Shown in pieces: positions 1-12,185 of a DNA stretch of 64,000 bases; position 1 is the stretch's first letter, and every line of letters begins with the position of its first letter. The stretch is from positions 61,789,882-61,853,881 of the forward strand of contig CM042016.1 of NCBI GenBank assembly GCA_023525715.1. The letters are read 5' to 3'. The translations under genes were made by a program, and so were the position numbers. The notes under the pieces were generated by a model. That model did not search any database. It saw only the letters and a list, made by a program, of their open reading frames with translations, and was not told where the DNA came from. This stretch comes from Cichorium intybus. Taxonomy: Eukaryota > Streptophyta > Magnoliopsida > Asterales > Asteraceae.

Positions 1-2229
1 TGATAGATGATGAGAACAATTTCTACTACTTTTTTAATTGTTTCTCTCAATAACTATGGAGTTATTTTGCAATACATCATGTCACGCATACCTACCATGA
101 ATGGTATAGTATACCGATGAAAAGAGACTCTTATAATATATTCGATGAAGTATGATTAGTTATTTTTCCTTGCTAGAGTCAGTTTATGGAGAAAATATAA
201 CAACATTAGCTTATACCTAAGAAAAGGTGCAAAGTAAATTAATAAAAGACCAACCATTAGTGTAAGAACAGATTTGACAAAGAAGAATAAAGAACAACAC
301 ATCAATCAAAATCATGATGAGCTCAATGACTCCGTAATTAGTAAGTAGTACAAAGATCATGCTTCGAGGGAATTTTAATCATGATGCATCATTGTAAGGG
401 TATTTTAATATTCATAAAACTCTAAATTCACAAATCAAATTGCAGTTTGAAGCCTAATTAAGTCTATGATAAATTTGGTAAAGTCTTTTTAAACCACTTC
501 GTGACAAAGCCCAGTTAATTTAAAGATTAGACAATTCACAATATGTAGTGTGAAGGCCCATTCTTAGTTAATCAAATGCTAATGAGAGCCTGAAGTGCAA
601 CCCAAATTCTGAATGTGACCTAATTCAGAAGTGAGCAACTTGGAATATTATGGAACTCGTGGTTGCATTTAGGTATCCCAAGTTTGAAACGGTATTCCCA
701 TTGTCATTGAATATTAGTTGAATCCAAATTGCATCCTTAATAAAAGCCTAATTCGCATGAATCAGAATTCAATGATGTGTATCCGAATTATAGTAGCTTT
801 AGATAAGGACCCAAAGTATTTTTGTGATGTGTGAAGAGCGTGTGAGATGCAATTGCGTGAAAGGGACATCAAATACATTAGAACATAAAATGCTCTCATT
901 TCCTGTTTCTTGTACCCGATAAGCATGCGTGTACATTGAAATATTTCTTTTACCCGATAAGTATGGAGTGTATCGGATATAAGAGAGAAATACAGGTAGT
1001 CGTTTGGTAGTAAAAGAGGTCTGATACCAACAAAGAGAGAGACTAGACATGATGCCATCATAGGTAGGCATGTCCATTCATGCACACTTCTCCAATCTCA
1101 ACATACCTTTTTCATATTAATCGAAATAATAAAGAGAAACCGGATACCAAGAAAGAGAAAGACTAGACATGCACACTTAACTCTTTATACCAAACTCAAA
1201 ACTAGGTGACACAAGAAAAAACCAATACACATCATGAAACTCATTGAACACATCCTTTTCTTCACTGAAAAACTCAACCATAACATAGTTCATTAAATGA
1301 ATCAATAACCAACTACTCATCTGATGTTGGGTCAGTATGTGAAACTCCTGAACTACGCATAGCATGCTCCTGTCTAGCTTTGGCTGTATCACAATAGCCA
1401 GAGTCAATACCCAAATATCCAAAACAGTCTCCATTATATCTAACTCATAAATCAAGAAATTGAAACATTGAAAGTAGTTACAACAAAAGATAACAACACT
1501 ATCTTAGTTGCAGCTCTCAATTCCTATAATTTCTACTCATTCAACCATAAAACACAACAATGTTTAGGATCAATACTCTCTTTCATACTCTAATACAAGA
1601 AAACTTACTTCAACCTATGCTAGTTGCGCCTGGTTCATCAATACTACGTGGAACTATCACAGTCCAATCAAAATAGCACCCAATTTTAAGCTAGAACAAA
1701 GTTTATTAACTTATAAACGCAAGATAACGATTCCTACTTCATGTTCTCGAGTCTCAACCTTCTAATCCAATTTCTACTTGGGAGGTTTCTAGGGTTTTTC
1801 ACGAAGTTTTTCCCTTTTCTTTCCCCCAAAAGACCCTTTTAAAACTGAATTTATGTTTTGGGAACTGCGAAAGTTAGCATCGCTAACCTTTATGGTTAGC
1901 GCCACTATCCTACTCAACTCCAAGACATTTTCGTTCAGCTTGATCCAGTCAGCCCCATACTCACCTTGAGCTGACTTTACTCAGCTTGAGCTGACTTTAT
2001 TTAGTTTAATCTTTCAATTTAGCAACTTACGTTCACATGGTGTTACTATCTCTTTCTTCAAACACTCCCAAAACTCTCCAAATCACACTTAAACTCCACT
2101 AATCTTTATTACACGAAGATTACCACGTTAACACTTACCACATAGTAATACCTTATTACATGTATCAAGGACCCAAGAATTGGAAGTCATAATACTGTGT
2201 AATTCGATCATCACTAATTGATTTCGGTC
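1..2229. other. No gene recognised; possible 3' flank of element A
   Basis: No open frame here resembles a protein family I know. Visible structure is minor. An imperfect ~30-bp direct repeat lies at about 1020-1050 and 1141-1171. A perfect hairpin (GTTAGC-ATC-GCTAAC) lies at 1873-1887. A 15-bp motif (CTTGAGCTGACTTTA) occurs twice, 20 bp apart, near 1965 and 1985. A G-rich tract on the minus strand near 1820-1835 could be a polypurine tract, so this stretch may hold the 3' end of the minus-strand copia element A. No LTR pair was found to confirm this. Confidence 0.3.
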
Positions 2230-2770
2230 GAATACCGAAAACAACTAAAAGCCCACAAAACAAAGCATAAACCACAAATATAGCAGAACAGTTTGTGGGG
2301 TTTCAGTTTGAGATAGTGGAGGAGGTAATGGTATGCGTGTGTCATGAATGGGTGAGGGTTGACGATTTTCTTCAGTCTTAGAGATAGTATCTTCGGAATC
2401 CAAAGGATTGTCCAATGCTGCCGTCTGCTTGGGTGTTGGTTTTCCACGTTTGGGGTTGGTTATTTTGGGTTGTTGTTCAGGTGCCTTCCTCTTCTTGATG
2501 ACTTTTTCCTACGGACCACTTGGACCACCTGTGGTCTTCTTCTTACCCCTTGGTCGAGATGCACCTTCGGCTTAGCATTCAGTAGGAAAATCTCGAACAC
2601 ATATGGTAGGATAAGAGTGGTTCGGTACATATCTATCACAGTGTTGAGAAGTGGAACTTTGGAAATCATTATAGGTGTGCAGATGTATTCGAATCATGTT
2701 GGAAGTCCATTTTTCAATCCAAAGCATGTGTGATTGAACATCATTCAAAAATTGTTTAAGTCTAACCACC
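2230..2770 (-). pseudogene. Basic-rich ORF fragment, probable extra ORF of copia element A
   Basis: Read on the minus strand, this stretch gives two overlapping partial frames. The downstream part is rich in Lys, Arg, Pro, Gln and Thr, with KKRK-like and KRGK-like clusters, and has one in-frame stop. Similar Lys-rich low-complexity coding occurs at about 30680-30780 in the additional ORF of element E. It lies on the same strand as, and downstream of, the RNase H of element A, where such an additional ORF would be expected. No conserved domain is visible. The assignment rests on position and composition only. Confidence 0.3.
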
Positions 2771-4003
2771 CAATGTTAATCCCAATTTTGCAATTTGCAA
2801 TTGAGTTTGAGTTTCACTTGATTGTTTAAAAATTTCCATACAAAAATAAAGTTAGCAACCACTATGTTCAAAATTAACAATGATTTCTTTTTTATTAATT
2901 GAGCATCAGAAGATTTTGGGAAATTTTGATTTGAACTTTGAAGACTTTTTGAGAAACTTATCCTATTTCATCAAATGAAGTATTTGGATACATTTCCCTG
3001 ATGACAAGCCTTTTGGATTTGTACACTACTTCATCTTTGTCATTAAAGACAGACTACTTGAGATGTTCATACTCTCTAGAAGGTACTCAAGTATGTTATA
3101 GGAGCTCCTTGTATTTTCATTTAAGAAAGAGTAGTATGCCTTGAAGTACAAATTTTGTACACAAGATTGCACATTTTGCAATTTGATTTTTTGTTTTTGG
3201 TTTTTGCTTTTGGAACTTCTTTTTCTTTTGACTTTGTTATCTTTTGTTAGATTTCTTATCCGAAGTGTGAAATTAGAAATATCACCAGATAATTCATTTG
3301 TTGGTGATGTTGAGATTTCTCATAAACTTTTCCTTAACTTCTTATAGCTCAATTGTGTAACAAAAGAAGAAAACATTCTTAAGTTTGTCAATAGACATTG
3401 CAAGTGTAATTTAAGAAGAAAGATTTGGAACAAGAATATATCCTGAGAAGTATAAAACTTTTTGAATAATGTAATGATGAAGAGAGTTGGATTTAACAGG
3501 GAGCTTAGTGATAAACATGATGTTAAGGATATTAAAATCACACATATCAACAGTTTGTAAAATAGTCTTAACCTCATTCCAAAGTCTGTTTGTTTACCTT
3601 TGTTGCAATTCGATTCTCAAATATCTTTTAGTGCAAGAAGATATGATCAAAAAAATCTAAAATCAAAGTTTTGTCCTTTATCATGATTTTCAAAGAATGA
3701 AGTCATTTTTGTCATTTGCATATCATAAAAACAGATTTTAGAATGTTCTTGCTTAAGTAAAGACTTGACTTGTTTGGTTTGCAACACAAAAAGATTACAA
3801 CTTCAAAATGTCACGAGTTGCAAATTTTTCTTCGTTTGATTTGAAAATACTTGTTGTTTAAATTGAGTTTTCACATTTATAACAATTTGTTGGGCAATTT
3901 TACTGTTCCAAATACATCGGAAGGTTTGGAGGGCTTCGGACAGGATCATTTATTTATTTGTGAAAGGAAATGTTAAGGAAATAAGATGCAAATCTGATGT
4001 CAA
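2771..4003. other. AT-rich spacer without recognisable gene
   Basis: Only short frames full of stops are seen on either strand. Element A ends its RNase H at 4848 on the minus strand, and the sequence is interrupted only by the MITE, so this spacer is probably the degraded interval between pol and the extra ORF of A. This is inference. Confidence 0.3.
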
Positions 4004-4011
4004 GTTAGAGT

Positions 4012-4565
4012 TAGGGGTGGCAAACGGGTCGCGTCGTACCGGGTTTGTGTCGTGTCAAGACATTAAATGGGTTGAGGATACTCACCCCGAACATGACACG
4101 TTTATATAAACGGGTTGATACCTAAGACACGAACACGACACGGCCAGGTCCATGTCAACCCGACATGACACGCGAATATTTAAATACTACAGCCAACTCG
4201 GGTCAAATAGTTTTAATTCGACCCAACTCGGACTTGATAAGCCCAACACGGACCTAATCGGCCAAGTTGAACTCTTGCCCGAGTCGCCCCAGTGTAACCC
4301 GGTGCAGCCCATGGCTTACCCCTTAGAAACATAAGCATGACTCATATTATATAGGTGTTGGGATGGGAGCAATTTTCATCCCACCAGCGATGTGGGATAG
4401 AAATTTGCGTAGCCAAAATAGAACAAAGGGAGAGAGCTTAGCCACCTGAACAAGATTCGAACGCTGTACCTTAGGGTTGCATGTCATGAGTCTTAGCCAC
4501 CTGAAGCAATCTGCTTTTTGTTGTTGAACTGCTAAACGGTATATACAATATCGTACTTTTCGCAG

Positions 4566-4659
<94 letters not shown>

Positions 4660-4839
4660 ACGGGTCATTCTTGTCATCTTTGAGTTGAAAGTATCGACCA
4701 TAACCCAACCCGTTTAAATTTCATGTCGTGTCGTGTCAACCCATTTACTTAAACGGGTTGAAACCTCTAACCCAAACCCGCTAATTTCGTGTCGTGTTCG
4801 TGTCGAGTTATCGTGTCGTGGCTGATTTTGCCAGGTCTA
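4012..4839. mobile_element. Non-autonomous hAT-type MITE with 8-bp TSD
   Basis: The left end reads TAGGGGTGGCAAACGGGTC and the right end, reverse-complemented, reads TAGACCTGGCAAAATCAGCC, an imperfect terminal inverted repeat. Perfect 8-bp target duplications GTTAGAGT flank it at 4004-4011 and 4840-4847. An 8-bp TSD with TAGRG-type ends is the signature of the hAT superfamily. The interior is rich in GTGTCGTGTC and AACGGGTTG motifs in both orientations and contains a long TA tract. There is no transposase. It sits within the 3' part of the minus-strand copia element A, immediately beyond the end of its RNase H. Confidence 0.85.
4566..4653. repeat. (TA)n microsatellite, about 88 bp
   Basis: Uninterrupted TA dinucleotide run inside the hAT MITE. 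The open frame across it (Tyr-Ile repeats) is an artefact. Confidence 0.97.
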
Positions 4840-4847
4840 GTTAGAGT

Positions 4848-5186
4848 TGATCCATCAATCATCCCTAGTGCATGAACAATTCTTGAGAAAGACACTTCGT
4901 TCAAAGCTTTTCTAAAGATATCAGCCAATTGTTCTGTGGTATTCAAAAAGTGAACTTCAATGTTTCCTTCTTCAACATGACTCTTTCTGAAGTGATAGCG
5001 AAGAGCTATATGATTCGTCTTGGAGTGTTGAACAGGATTGTGACAAATTTGGGTTGCACTTTGTGACTCACAGAATAAAGGAATTTTTCTCATGTTGATT
5101 GTGTAATACTTTAGTTGACTTTCAGTCCAAATGATTTGTGAAGTACTGGCAGCAGCAGCTACATATTCAGCTTCAGTAGTTGATAT
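4848..5186 (-). pseudogene. Copia element A, RNase H C-terminal part
   Basis: The minus strand encodes the end of a Ty1/copia RNase H: STTEAEYVAAA at about 5150-5187, then a stretch with SATQICHNPVQHSKT-like and HIALRYHF motifs, and the tail GMIDGSTL near 4850. In canonical copies these motifs precede the stop codon. The gene is separated from its upstream RT-RNase H half (7705-8452) by a solo LTR. If the LTR and one GGATA copy are ignored, the coding sequence continues, with a 1-nt shift. The encoded enzyme would have degraded the RNA strand during reverse transcription in the cytoplasmic particle. It is non-functional here. Confidence 0.85.
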
Positions 5187-5191
5187 GGATA

Positions 5192-7603
5192 TGTAACATC
5201 TAGTTTTTATAACAATTTAAAAAACTTTTAATAAAAACATTTTATAAAGGAATCAACACGTTTTTATTATTAAAAACTCAAGATGTAAACATTATTTAAA
5301 CCATTTAAAATATTGAAAACGAAACATCTTTATTTAAATAAAAACATGTGACATCAACCAATCCAACAATCAACGAAAGTCAACACCAGATTAAGTCAAA
5401 TCAAAACACAATCCCAGAAGGAAGCTACACGAGTGTGTACGCGTCATGCCTCGCCATCACCTACACCTGAAGAACCTGAAACAGTGATTTCATAGAGAAA
5501 GCGTAAGCACCCAGCTTAGTGAATCCAACACGTACATTGCATATCCATCACACATTCTCTACCCTTATCATAGGCACACAACACAATAAGGCACACAACA
5601 CAACAAGGAACAAGGCACACAACATAACTACAAGGCATAATACAACCAGAACACGCAACATGATCATGGCACCCAGCTAGATCATACTCCGCAACACAAT
5701 CATTCATGCACACAGCTCAATCATGGCACCCCGTTCCATGATGGCACCCATCTCAATGATTGCACTTAGCACACCCATAATACACCACATGTCATTGCAC
5801 CCTCAATCATGGCCCCTAGCACCATGAATGGCACCTAGCTCAGTGATGTCACTCCCACACCTAAACACCTACTAGAACTTCCTATGGCCTGTTACTACCC
5901 GCCTACATCCTAACAGCACACACGAGCTACAGTAAAGGATGTAAAACCTCCATACAATGTAGTGATGAACTCACCTTGAAGCAGCAAAAGAAGAACTCCA
6001 CACAGCGACTCTGAAGATTCCACCGAGCTCCATACGAGCACCTTATACACCTATAAGGTATTTTAAGTTACTACATAGTATAATAACTAGTCTCATTATA
6101 AGTAGATACTTATTCGATGTTTTATTCAAGTTTGGGTAATCCCGGACATCCATTTCTATCCCTAACCCGCCACCCAGGTTCAAAACCACAAAAAGAAAGG
6201 TTTGACAGCAATGCTGACTTTTGATCCATAACAAGATTTGCAACAGATGACCAAATAAAACTCAGGGATTAAATCTAATAAAAATCATGTTGAAACTAGA
6301 CTCAAGTTCTAGACCATAGGGCCTAACCTCAAGTAATTTCATTTTCTATTTGCAAATGAAAAATCCACCAAGTCACCACAATTTACGAAAACAGACGCAG
6401 GACCTACCCCCAAAGATATTAACCAAGAATGAGAATCAAAAGGACTTAGGTTCTAAAGTTTGGTGTGAACAAACTAGACACTTATAGTAAACGTTTCCCA
6501 CTGACCTTGCCCCTAAATGATTCTTCCACAATCACTTATGAATTTTACAAGACAGAAGTCACTGTACAGTGCACTCCTAGACCAGTCAGTGAAGATTGCA
6601 ACTTCTACCTGACTTAGGGTGCGAGTTAGTCCAAGGGCTTCTGGACAAAGAAACTAGACACTTAGACCATTTGAAAAGGTAATATACACCCGAAATGGAC
6701 ATTCCTATGATTTTATAAGAATTTCACAAACTGACCCAAATTTTGTGAAGTTGGATTCACATGAAATAACAACTAGGGTTAGGGATTGCACCCCCTTAAC
6801 CCATGAAGAAAAGCCATTAAGACCTAAAAAGGTCTGAAATAAAATAAGTGAAAGGCAACCCAAAAATCAGAAACTTGGAATGCAGCTCAACACCATAAAG
6901 CATATACAAAACAAACACCCACAAGGATGAAAGTGTGTGTGAAGAAACAACTAGTACATAAAATCACAAGGATTTCAAATTGGAGCTTGAGACAAGGTTC
7001 TCCTAATCATTTGAAATTAGAAATGAGAAGTTGAGAGACATTTAACACACTTCACGATGGAGCATGGTGAGGGTAAGGAAGGTCTCGGCAAGGAGGAAGG
7101 AAAAACAAAAGGAAGAAAGATGATCTTACCTCTCACCTTCAAGGCTTCGACTTCAACTTGACAACCTCCACCACCACTTTATCTAATCTTTTTCTTGCCT
7201 CTACTATCCACGAAACACTGCTGCACCTTCCCTTGCCCACGGCTTGATAGCAGAAGGTATCACGACAGCAAGAAAAAAAACGAAGGGAGGAACTAAAAAA
7301 ATGAAGATCAGGGCTAGGAGGTGGGTTACGAGAAGTAGGGTTTCATTGTCTAAATGTCGACTAACATTTTGGGCTGGAAAGGAGTCACCATGGAGGCCTT
7401 AAGGCTGGTTTTCAGCAGCCCCTAAGGACCAGTCGCACACGCACCTAGTAAAACCACAATTCATGCAACACTTTCAGAACTTGACATCTTTGGTCCTTGG
7501 AGTTTCGCATCGTATTTTTAATTAGCATAACCTTGCCTTTTATCACATTTAAGGTTTCTAAGTTGACATAACTACCCCATACTAATAAATTATGTTTAGT
7601 ATC

Positions 7604-7647
<44 letters not shown>

Positions 7648-7699
7648 ACCACATATTAAATATTACGAAAAATAACGTACCGAGAAACGGGGCATTACA
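5192..7699 (-). mobile_element. Solo LTR, 2508 bp, probably gypsy, nested in element A
   Basis: On the minus strand it starts TGTAATGCCCCGTTTCTCGG and ends ATGTTACA, so it is bounded by TG...CA with short inverted ends. Exact 5-bp duplications GGATA lie at 5187-5191 and 7700-7704. It carries no coding sequence, only features of a long LTR: a (TTA)n tract, pyrimidine-rich leader-like sequence near 7150-7320, and a degenerate stretch near 5560-5860 repeating CACACAACA and CATGGCACC motifs. Deleting it restores continuity of the RNase H of A. The size and the TGTAATGCCCC start suggest a gypsy LTR, possibly a chromovirus. No second LTR or internal region exists, so it is a solo LTR left by LTR-LTR recombination. 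Confidence 0.85.
7604..7646. repeat. (TTA)n microsatellite
   Basis: Simple trinucleotide run inside the 2.5-kb solo LTR. The poly-Asn frame across it on the minus strand is an artefact. Confidence 0.97.
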
Positions 7700-7704
7700 G
7701 GATA

Positions 7705-8452
7705 CCCATGTTTGTTTCTTGATTGCCAACTGATGAGTTTACCATCCAGAAATTGGCAGCCTCCGAATATACTCTTGTGAGTAGAACATCCACCCAGATC
7801 CGAATCAGAATAAGCTTGCATGTTGAACCCTAAGTTTGCAGGATACCAAAGGCCATATGCAGATGTATGATGTAGATAGCGAAAGATTGTCTTTACAGCT
7901 GCCAGATGAGGTTCTCTTGGATTGGATTGATATCGAGCACAATTGCACATAGAGAACATGATATCTGAACAACTAGCTGTAAGATAAAGCAATGATCCAA
8001 TCATACTTCTGTTTTGAAGATCAACCTTCGGTTTGTCAAACGAAGGGTTCAACCTAATATATACAGCCATTGAAACTTTGGCATTTGAACAATTAGTCAT
8101 TCCAAAGCGATCAAGGAGGCTTTGGGTGTATTTTTGTTGATTTATAAAGATCCATTCTTTAGATTGTTTAACTTGCAATCCAAGGAAAAAGTTAATTTTC
8201 CCCATCATGCTCATTTGAAATTTGGTTTTCATCAAAATTTCAACTTATTTTGTGAAGTTTGGATCAGTGGATTGAAAGATAATGTCATCAACATATATTT
8301 GAACTAACATTTGGTGTTGTCCAACTTTCTTTCGGAAAAGTGTTGGATCCACTGTACCTTGCTTAAAGTTAGATTCTTTTAAAAATTTGTCAAGGTCTCA
8401 CACCAAGCACGAGGGTCTTGTTTTAAACCATAGACAGCCTTGTCAAGAATGT
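7705..8452 (-). pseudogene. Copia element A, reverse transcriptase and RNase H N-part
   Basis: Minus-strand frames show the palm of a Ty1/copia RT: a KAVYGLKQ-type motif near 8440, IYVDDIIF (catalytic YVDD) at about 8280-8300, then FFLGLQVKQS, SMIGSLLYLTAS, CARYQSNP, AAVKTIFRYL and the start of RNase H (AYSDSDLGGC) down to 7705. At least three in-frame stops and several frameshifts separate these motifs. The upstream half of RT, integrase and gag are missing because copia B is inserted at 8453 and its far flank is not in the window. The copy cannot encode active enzyme. Confidence 0.88.
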
Positions 8453-8884
8453 TGTTAGGACTGATTTTTTGGTTTAAGCTTTACATTTCAAATGGGCTTA
8501 ATTCGAGTTTAAAGGGATAAATGGAGTTTTCAGTCAAGGGCCGAAAACTGTTGGTTCTCGGTGGCATCATGACCGAAATCTGAGAGATTTCAGTGGGCTG
8601 GGCTTGGTGTTCTCGGTAGGCTTGTGTCCGTATAGGCTTAGGTCATAGGTTAGGTATAAATAGTCGTTTGCAAGGGTTGATCGTTTTGGGAGCTTAGAGA
8701 GATAGAGAAATATTTTGCAATCGACCACAAGAACTTATGTACTAGTCGATTCTTGAATATAATAGAGTGCATTGAAGTTTACAAAGCGTTCTTTATTATT
8801 TCAGATTGATTACTTGATTGGATTCCGCACAATCAAGTAATTGCATTGATACCTTGCTAGATCTAGGATTGTTTGGGACTTACA
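8453..8884 (+). repeat. 5' LTR of copia B (432 bp)
   Basis: Begins TGTTAGGACTG directly after A coding sequence and ends GGGACTTACA, two bases before the primer-binding site. A TATA box (TATAAATAG) lies at 8655-8663, putting the transcription start about 30 bp downstream. The U3 region contains several CGGT-core motifs like those in the leader. Confidence 0.85.
8655..8663 (+). promoter_or_regulatory. TATA box in LTR of copia B
   Basis: TATAAATAG at mid-LTR, the usual position of the U3 core promoter. Confidence 0.7.
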
Positions 8885-8886
8885 AA

Positions 8887-8898
8887 TGGTATCAGAGC
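8887..8898 (+). promoter_or_regulatory. Primer-binding site of copia B (initiator tRNA-Met)
   Basis: TGGTATCAGAGC is complementary to the 3' end of plant initiator tRNA-Met, the normal primer of many copia elements. It starts two bases after the LTR end. Confidence 0.92.
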
Positions 8899-9149
8899 CT
8901 TGAAATCTTGTGTTTTTGGCTGTTTGGGTATCAATATTTTCGAAACCTTTGCTTGGATCTTGGTGTTTTTGAAGATTTTGGACTGTTTTGGACGATTTGG
9001 GTATTTGGTGTTCTTTGTGTTCTTCATTTTTCTTGAAAAACCAACTGTTTTGATCCTTAAAACTCAAAATTTTGCACAAAATCGTGTTTTCAGATCTGAT
9101 TCTGGGTAATTTCAGGGGCTATTAGTGATTTTGGTTAGGGCATCATGTG

Positions 9150-9400
9150 CTTTCGGGAGTTGCTTGTGATTTTCGGTTAGGGCATCAATCGATTTCGGCG
9201 GCTGTTAAGTTTTCGGCTAAGGTTTACTTCGTTTTCGGCAAATCAAGGTGTTCAGGCAGAGTTCTCGGTCAAGCCCTAGTTTTTGGTCTGAGGTGGATTT
9301 CAGTCTGTGAGATTTCGGTCCGACTATGATTTGACTTTAGTACATTTCGGTCAAGATTTGCATTTCTTGGTTCAGAACCTTTGTTTCTCAACCTTCGGTA
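9150..9400 (+). repeat. TCGGT-core motif array in leader of copia B
   Basis: Between the primer site and gag the motif TTTCGG(T/C) recurs. CGG cores lie at 9154, 9174, 9196, 9214, 9236, 9266, 9316, 9348 and 9396. Spacing is about 20 bp at first, then wider. The same motif recurs in element C with a 30-bp period. Confidence 0.7.
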
Positions 9401-9404
9401 ATCA

Positions 9405-12139
9405 ATGGAATTGACTACCAGCATGTATTATGACTTGGATTCCATCATAGGAACTATAACTCGAATTCCCCGGCTGCTATCTGCTGACGGGTTTCCCATA
9501 TGGAAGTTCAGATTTGAGAAATATGTCAAAACAAAGGATATTAAAGTGTGGAGAAGCTTTTTATGTGGTTCTCTCAGAATTACAGTTACCCAGAAGATAA
9601 TGTGACCGTGATAGTTAAACCTATTGAAACTTACACAGATGAAGAGTTTGAAAAGGTCGAGGAAGATTAGAAAGCCATCGCTATTCTCACCATGGCATTG
9701 TCTCCTGACATTGCTCAGGGTTTCAAAGAGTACAAATCTGCTAAGGCCTGATTGAAGTATATGAAGGAAATGATGATATGAAGCAGAGCAGGCAATATTT
9801 TCTTCGTTAGAAATTTAATATGCTCAATCACATGCGAGGGGAGGCGCTTGAGGTTCAATTGTAGCGTTTTATCACTCTCAACACTGAAATGACTACTACT
9901 GGAATAGTGTTGTCAAAGTCTGAAATTAATAAGAAACTGCTGAACTCTCTTCCAAGGAACTGGGATATGAACGTGTCTATGATCAACAAGACAAAGGACC
10001 TAAGGAAATTTTCTCTTGCCGAAGTTATGGCTATCATCAAAGCTTGTGATATAGATGATAAGCAACGAGAAATTAATCACGTCAACTTATATTCCTCTAC
10101 AAATATGGGTGCTTCCACCAATAGTGCATTCTCTGCTCTTGCTACACACAATGTTCCTTCACCTTCTGAACCACCAATGTCATCTCCAGCCCCTTCTATT
10201 CCAAACCCTGTTACTAAATCAACTTCTCCAGCTCCAGCTGCTGCCAAGGGAGCAGAAGAAAACATGGCTCTAATGGCTGGCTTTATGAGCTGCTACAATT
10301 CTTTTGTTGCTGGAGAATTGGTTCCTCCGGTCATGATTGGAGAATTGGACCAAATCCATTCAAAAGATGTTTAGGAGATGCATATTTCATGGCAAATAGC
10401 AATGACAGTGTTCCGTGCAAATAAGTTCACTCAAAGAACTGGCAATAACAATTGGGGAGTAAATGTAGACAAGAAGGTGGGCTTCAACAAAAGCAAACTG
10501 AGGTGCTTCAACTGTACTGAAAGAACCCTAGTGCCAACTGGAAAAAACTGTGAAGCTCCTCAAAACACTGAGAGAGCTATGGTGGCTCAACAGTTCTCAT
10601 GGGAGGACCAGAAGTTCTCATGGGAGGACCAGATGCAGGCCCTGAACCTTACTAAAGATGGAGGAGCTCACTTAGCCCAGATTGAAGCTGATGAGGATGC
10701 AAATCTGGCTGAAGAGAAGATGCTGGAGCTGCAGTTCACTTTCATGGTCTCCACCACTCCCGCCACAACAGAGGTTAGTGAAGTTTTCGGCTCTAAATCC
10801 TGTGTAGATAAAATAGCTAAATATTGTGAACACAATGATAATCTAGTAGGGAAGTTTTTGACCTAAAATGACATTTATAACGTCAAAAAGAAACAGAACC
10901 CCTTGATAGAAAAGGTAGCAGCCCAAACAAAAGATTTAAAGAAAATTAAAGAAGAATATAGTATAAAATGATGTCACCATCAGTTTGCCAAAGAAAAGAT
11001 TGCCAATCTGACTGCCGAACTTGACACATTAAAAGCAATATTCAATGATGCTGATTTTAATATTAAAAATTTGATGCGTCAAGTGCGGTAGTTGAATCTA
11101 TGATTGAACATCAGTTGAAATGGCAAAACAAACATGGTGAGCGTATTGGGTATAAAAGTGTTCCACCTCCTTTTAATGATAATTATACTCCTTCCCTTGA
11201 AACACAAGAAACAGAGCAGCCCACTGTAACCAGTTCAGTTCAGAATGATCAATCCAGCACCACTGGTATATCTAAAGTGAAAAATACTGATGCTTTTACC
11301 TCATGTGCAGATATATTGAAAGTGGAGGATGGGAACCAGGAGGACAATAGTGACTCTATTTTTGATGAACATTATTCTAAGATTAATGTCTCAATTTCCT
11401 CTATTTTAAATGACTGTGTGAAACATGACATTAAAAATGTTAATTTTTCAAAAATTTGTGGTGATGTTGCTGTTAAGAATTTTAAACCACAAAAGGTTGT
11501 TAAAAAAATATGTTGCTTGTATTTGTGCTTGTGGAAATTCTTCGAAATAGTCTGGACCAGGAACAAATCCCATACAGGCTCCTTTGAAAAGACAAACATG
11601 TTTTAACTGTGGGGCTCCAGGTCATATTGCCAAAAATTTTCCTAAATACTTGTATGCTCCCCAGTATGAACAAAACTAGCAGAACGTGCCAAGAGGGAGA
11701 TCTTATATAAGAAAACCCTCGAGGTCACGTTCGCAAAATAGTGATTGGAATAATGCCTAGAGCAAGAATCAGACTCCCAAGAACAACAAGACTGCTTCAA
11801 GAGATGACTCTGCCAAACCTAAATCAGTGAGCTCAAAGTCATCTCAAGAATCATCTTCTAGTTCACATTCGCAAAATAGACCTAAATCAAAGGGTAGTCC
11901 AGATTCAAAATCTAATGTTAATGTTCCTATTTGGTCAAAAGACAAAAGATTTAAATCCAATTACAGAACCTGTTTCATGTGTTGATAGTAAGGGTCAACC
12001 CAGTTTCCAAATATTTAAATCCAACCCAGAACTTGTTCCAAAGAGTTCTTTAAATTCATTGTTTGACAAGAAAGATATGAGTTTAGAACCTATTTCATGT
12101 ATTGATAGTAAGGGTCAACCCAGTTTCCGAATGGACTGA
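9405..12139 (+). pseudogene. gag: Copia B gag (degenerate)
   Basis: The capsid-like part starts at 9405 (MELTTSMYYDLDS) and runs through frames at 9405-9605, 9889-10374 and 10378-10866, with a frameshift near 9600 and stops including TAG at 10372. After a coiled-coil-like stretch (about 10860-11100) comes a SVPPPFNDN-type segment (11100-11606), then a zinc knuckle near 11599-11640 whose last Cys has become Phe. An earlier CX2C at about 10503 also lacks its His. A 21-bp tandem duplication (FSWEDQ twice) lies at 10592-10633. Gag would form the virus-like particle. The copy is inactive. C carries a matching but shorter gag. Confidence 0.8.
11966..12131 (+). repeat. 43-bp direct repeat in gag-pol linker of copia B
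   Basis: A 43-bp unit at 11966-12008 recurs at 12089-12131 with two differences, 123 bp (41 codons) apart. It encodes a CVDSKGQPSF-like and a CIDSKGQPSF-like segment in the same frame. Element C has only one related segment, near 24650-24690. Confidence 0.8.
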
Positions 12140-12185
12140 GTTCCCAAATCTAATTAATCCCGCATCTTGTGCAGGAGCAGCTATG

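Noticed and set aside
1177..1455. 92-codon minus-strand frame
   Set aside because: No motif, no family resemblance and no supporting context; length is within chance.
4471..4701. Minus-strand frame with long Tyr-Ile repeat
   Set aside because: Translation of a TA microsatellite in a MITE.
7445..7729. Minus-strand frame with poly-Asn
   Set aside because: Translation of a TTA microsatellite within the solo LTR.
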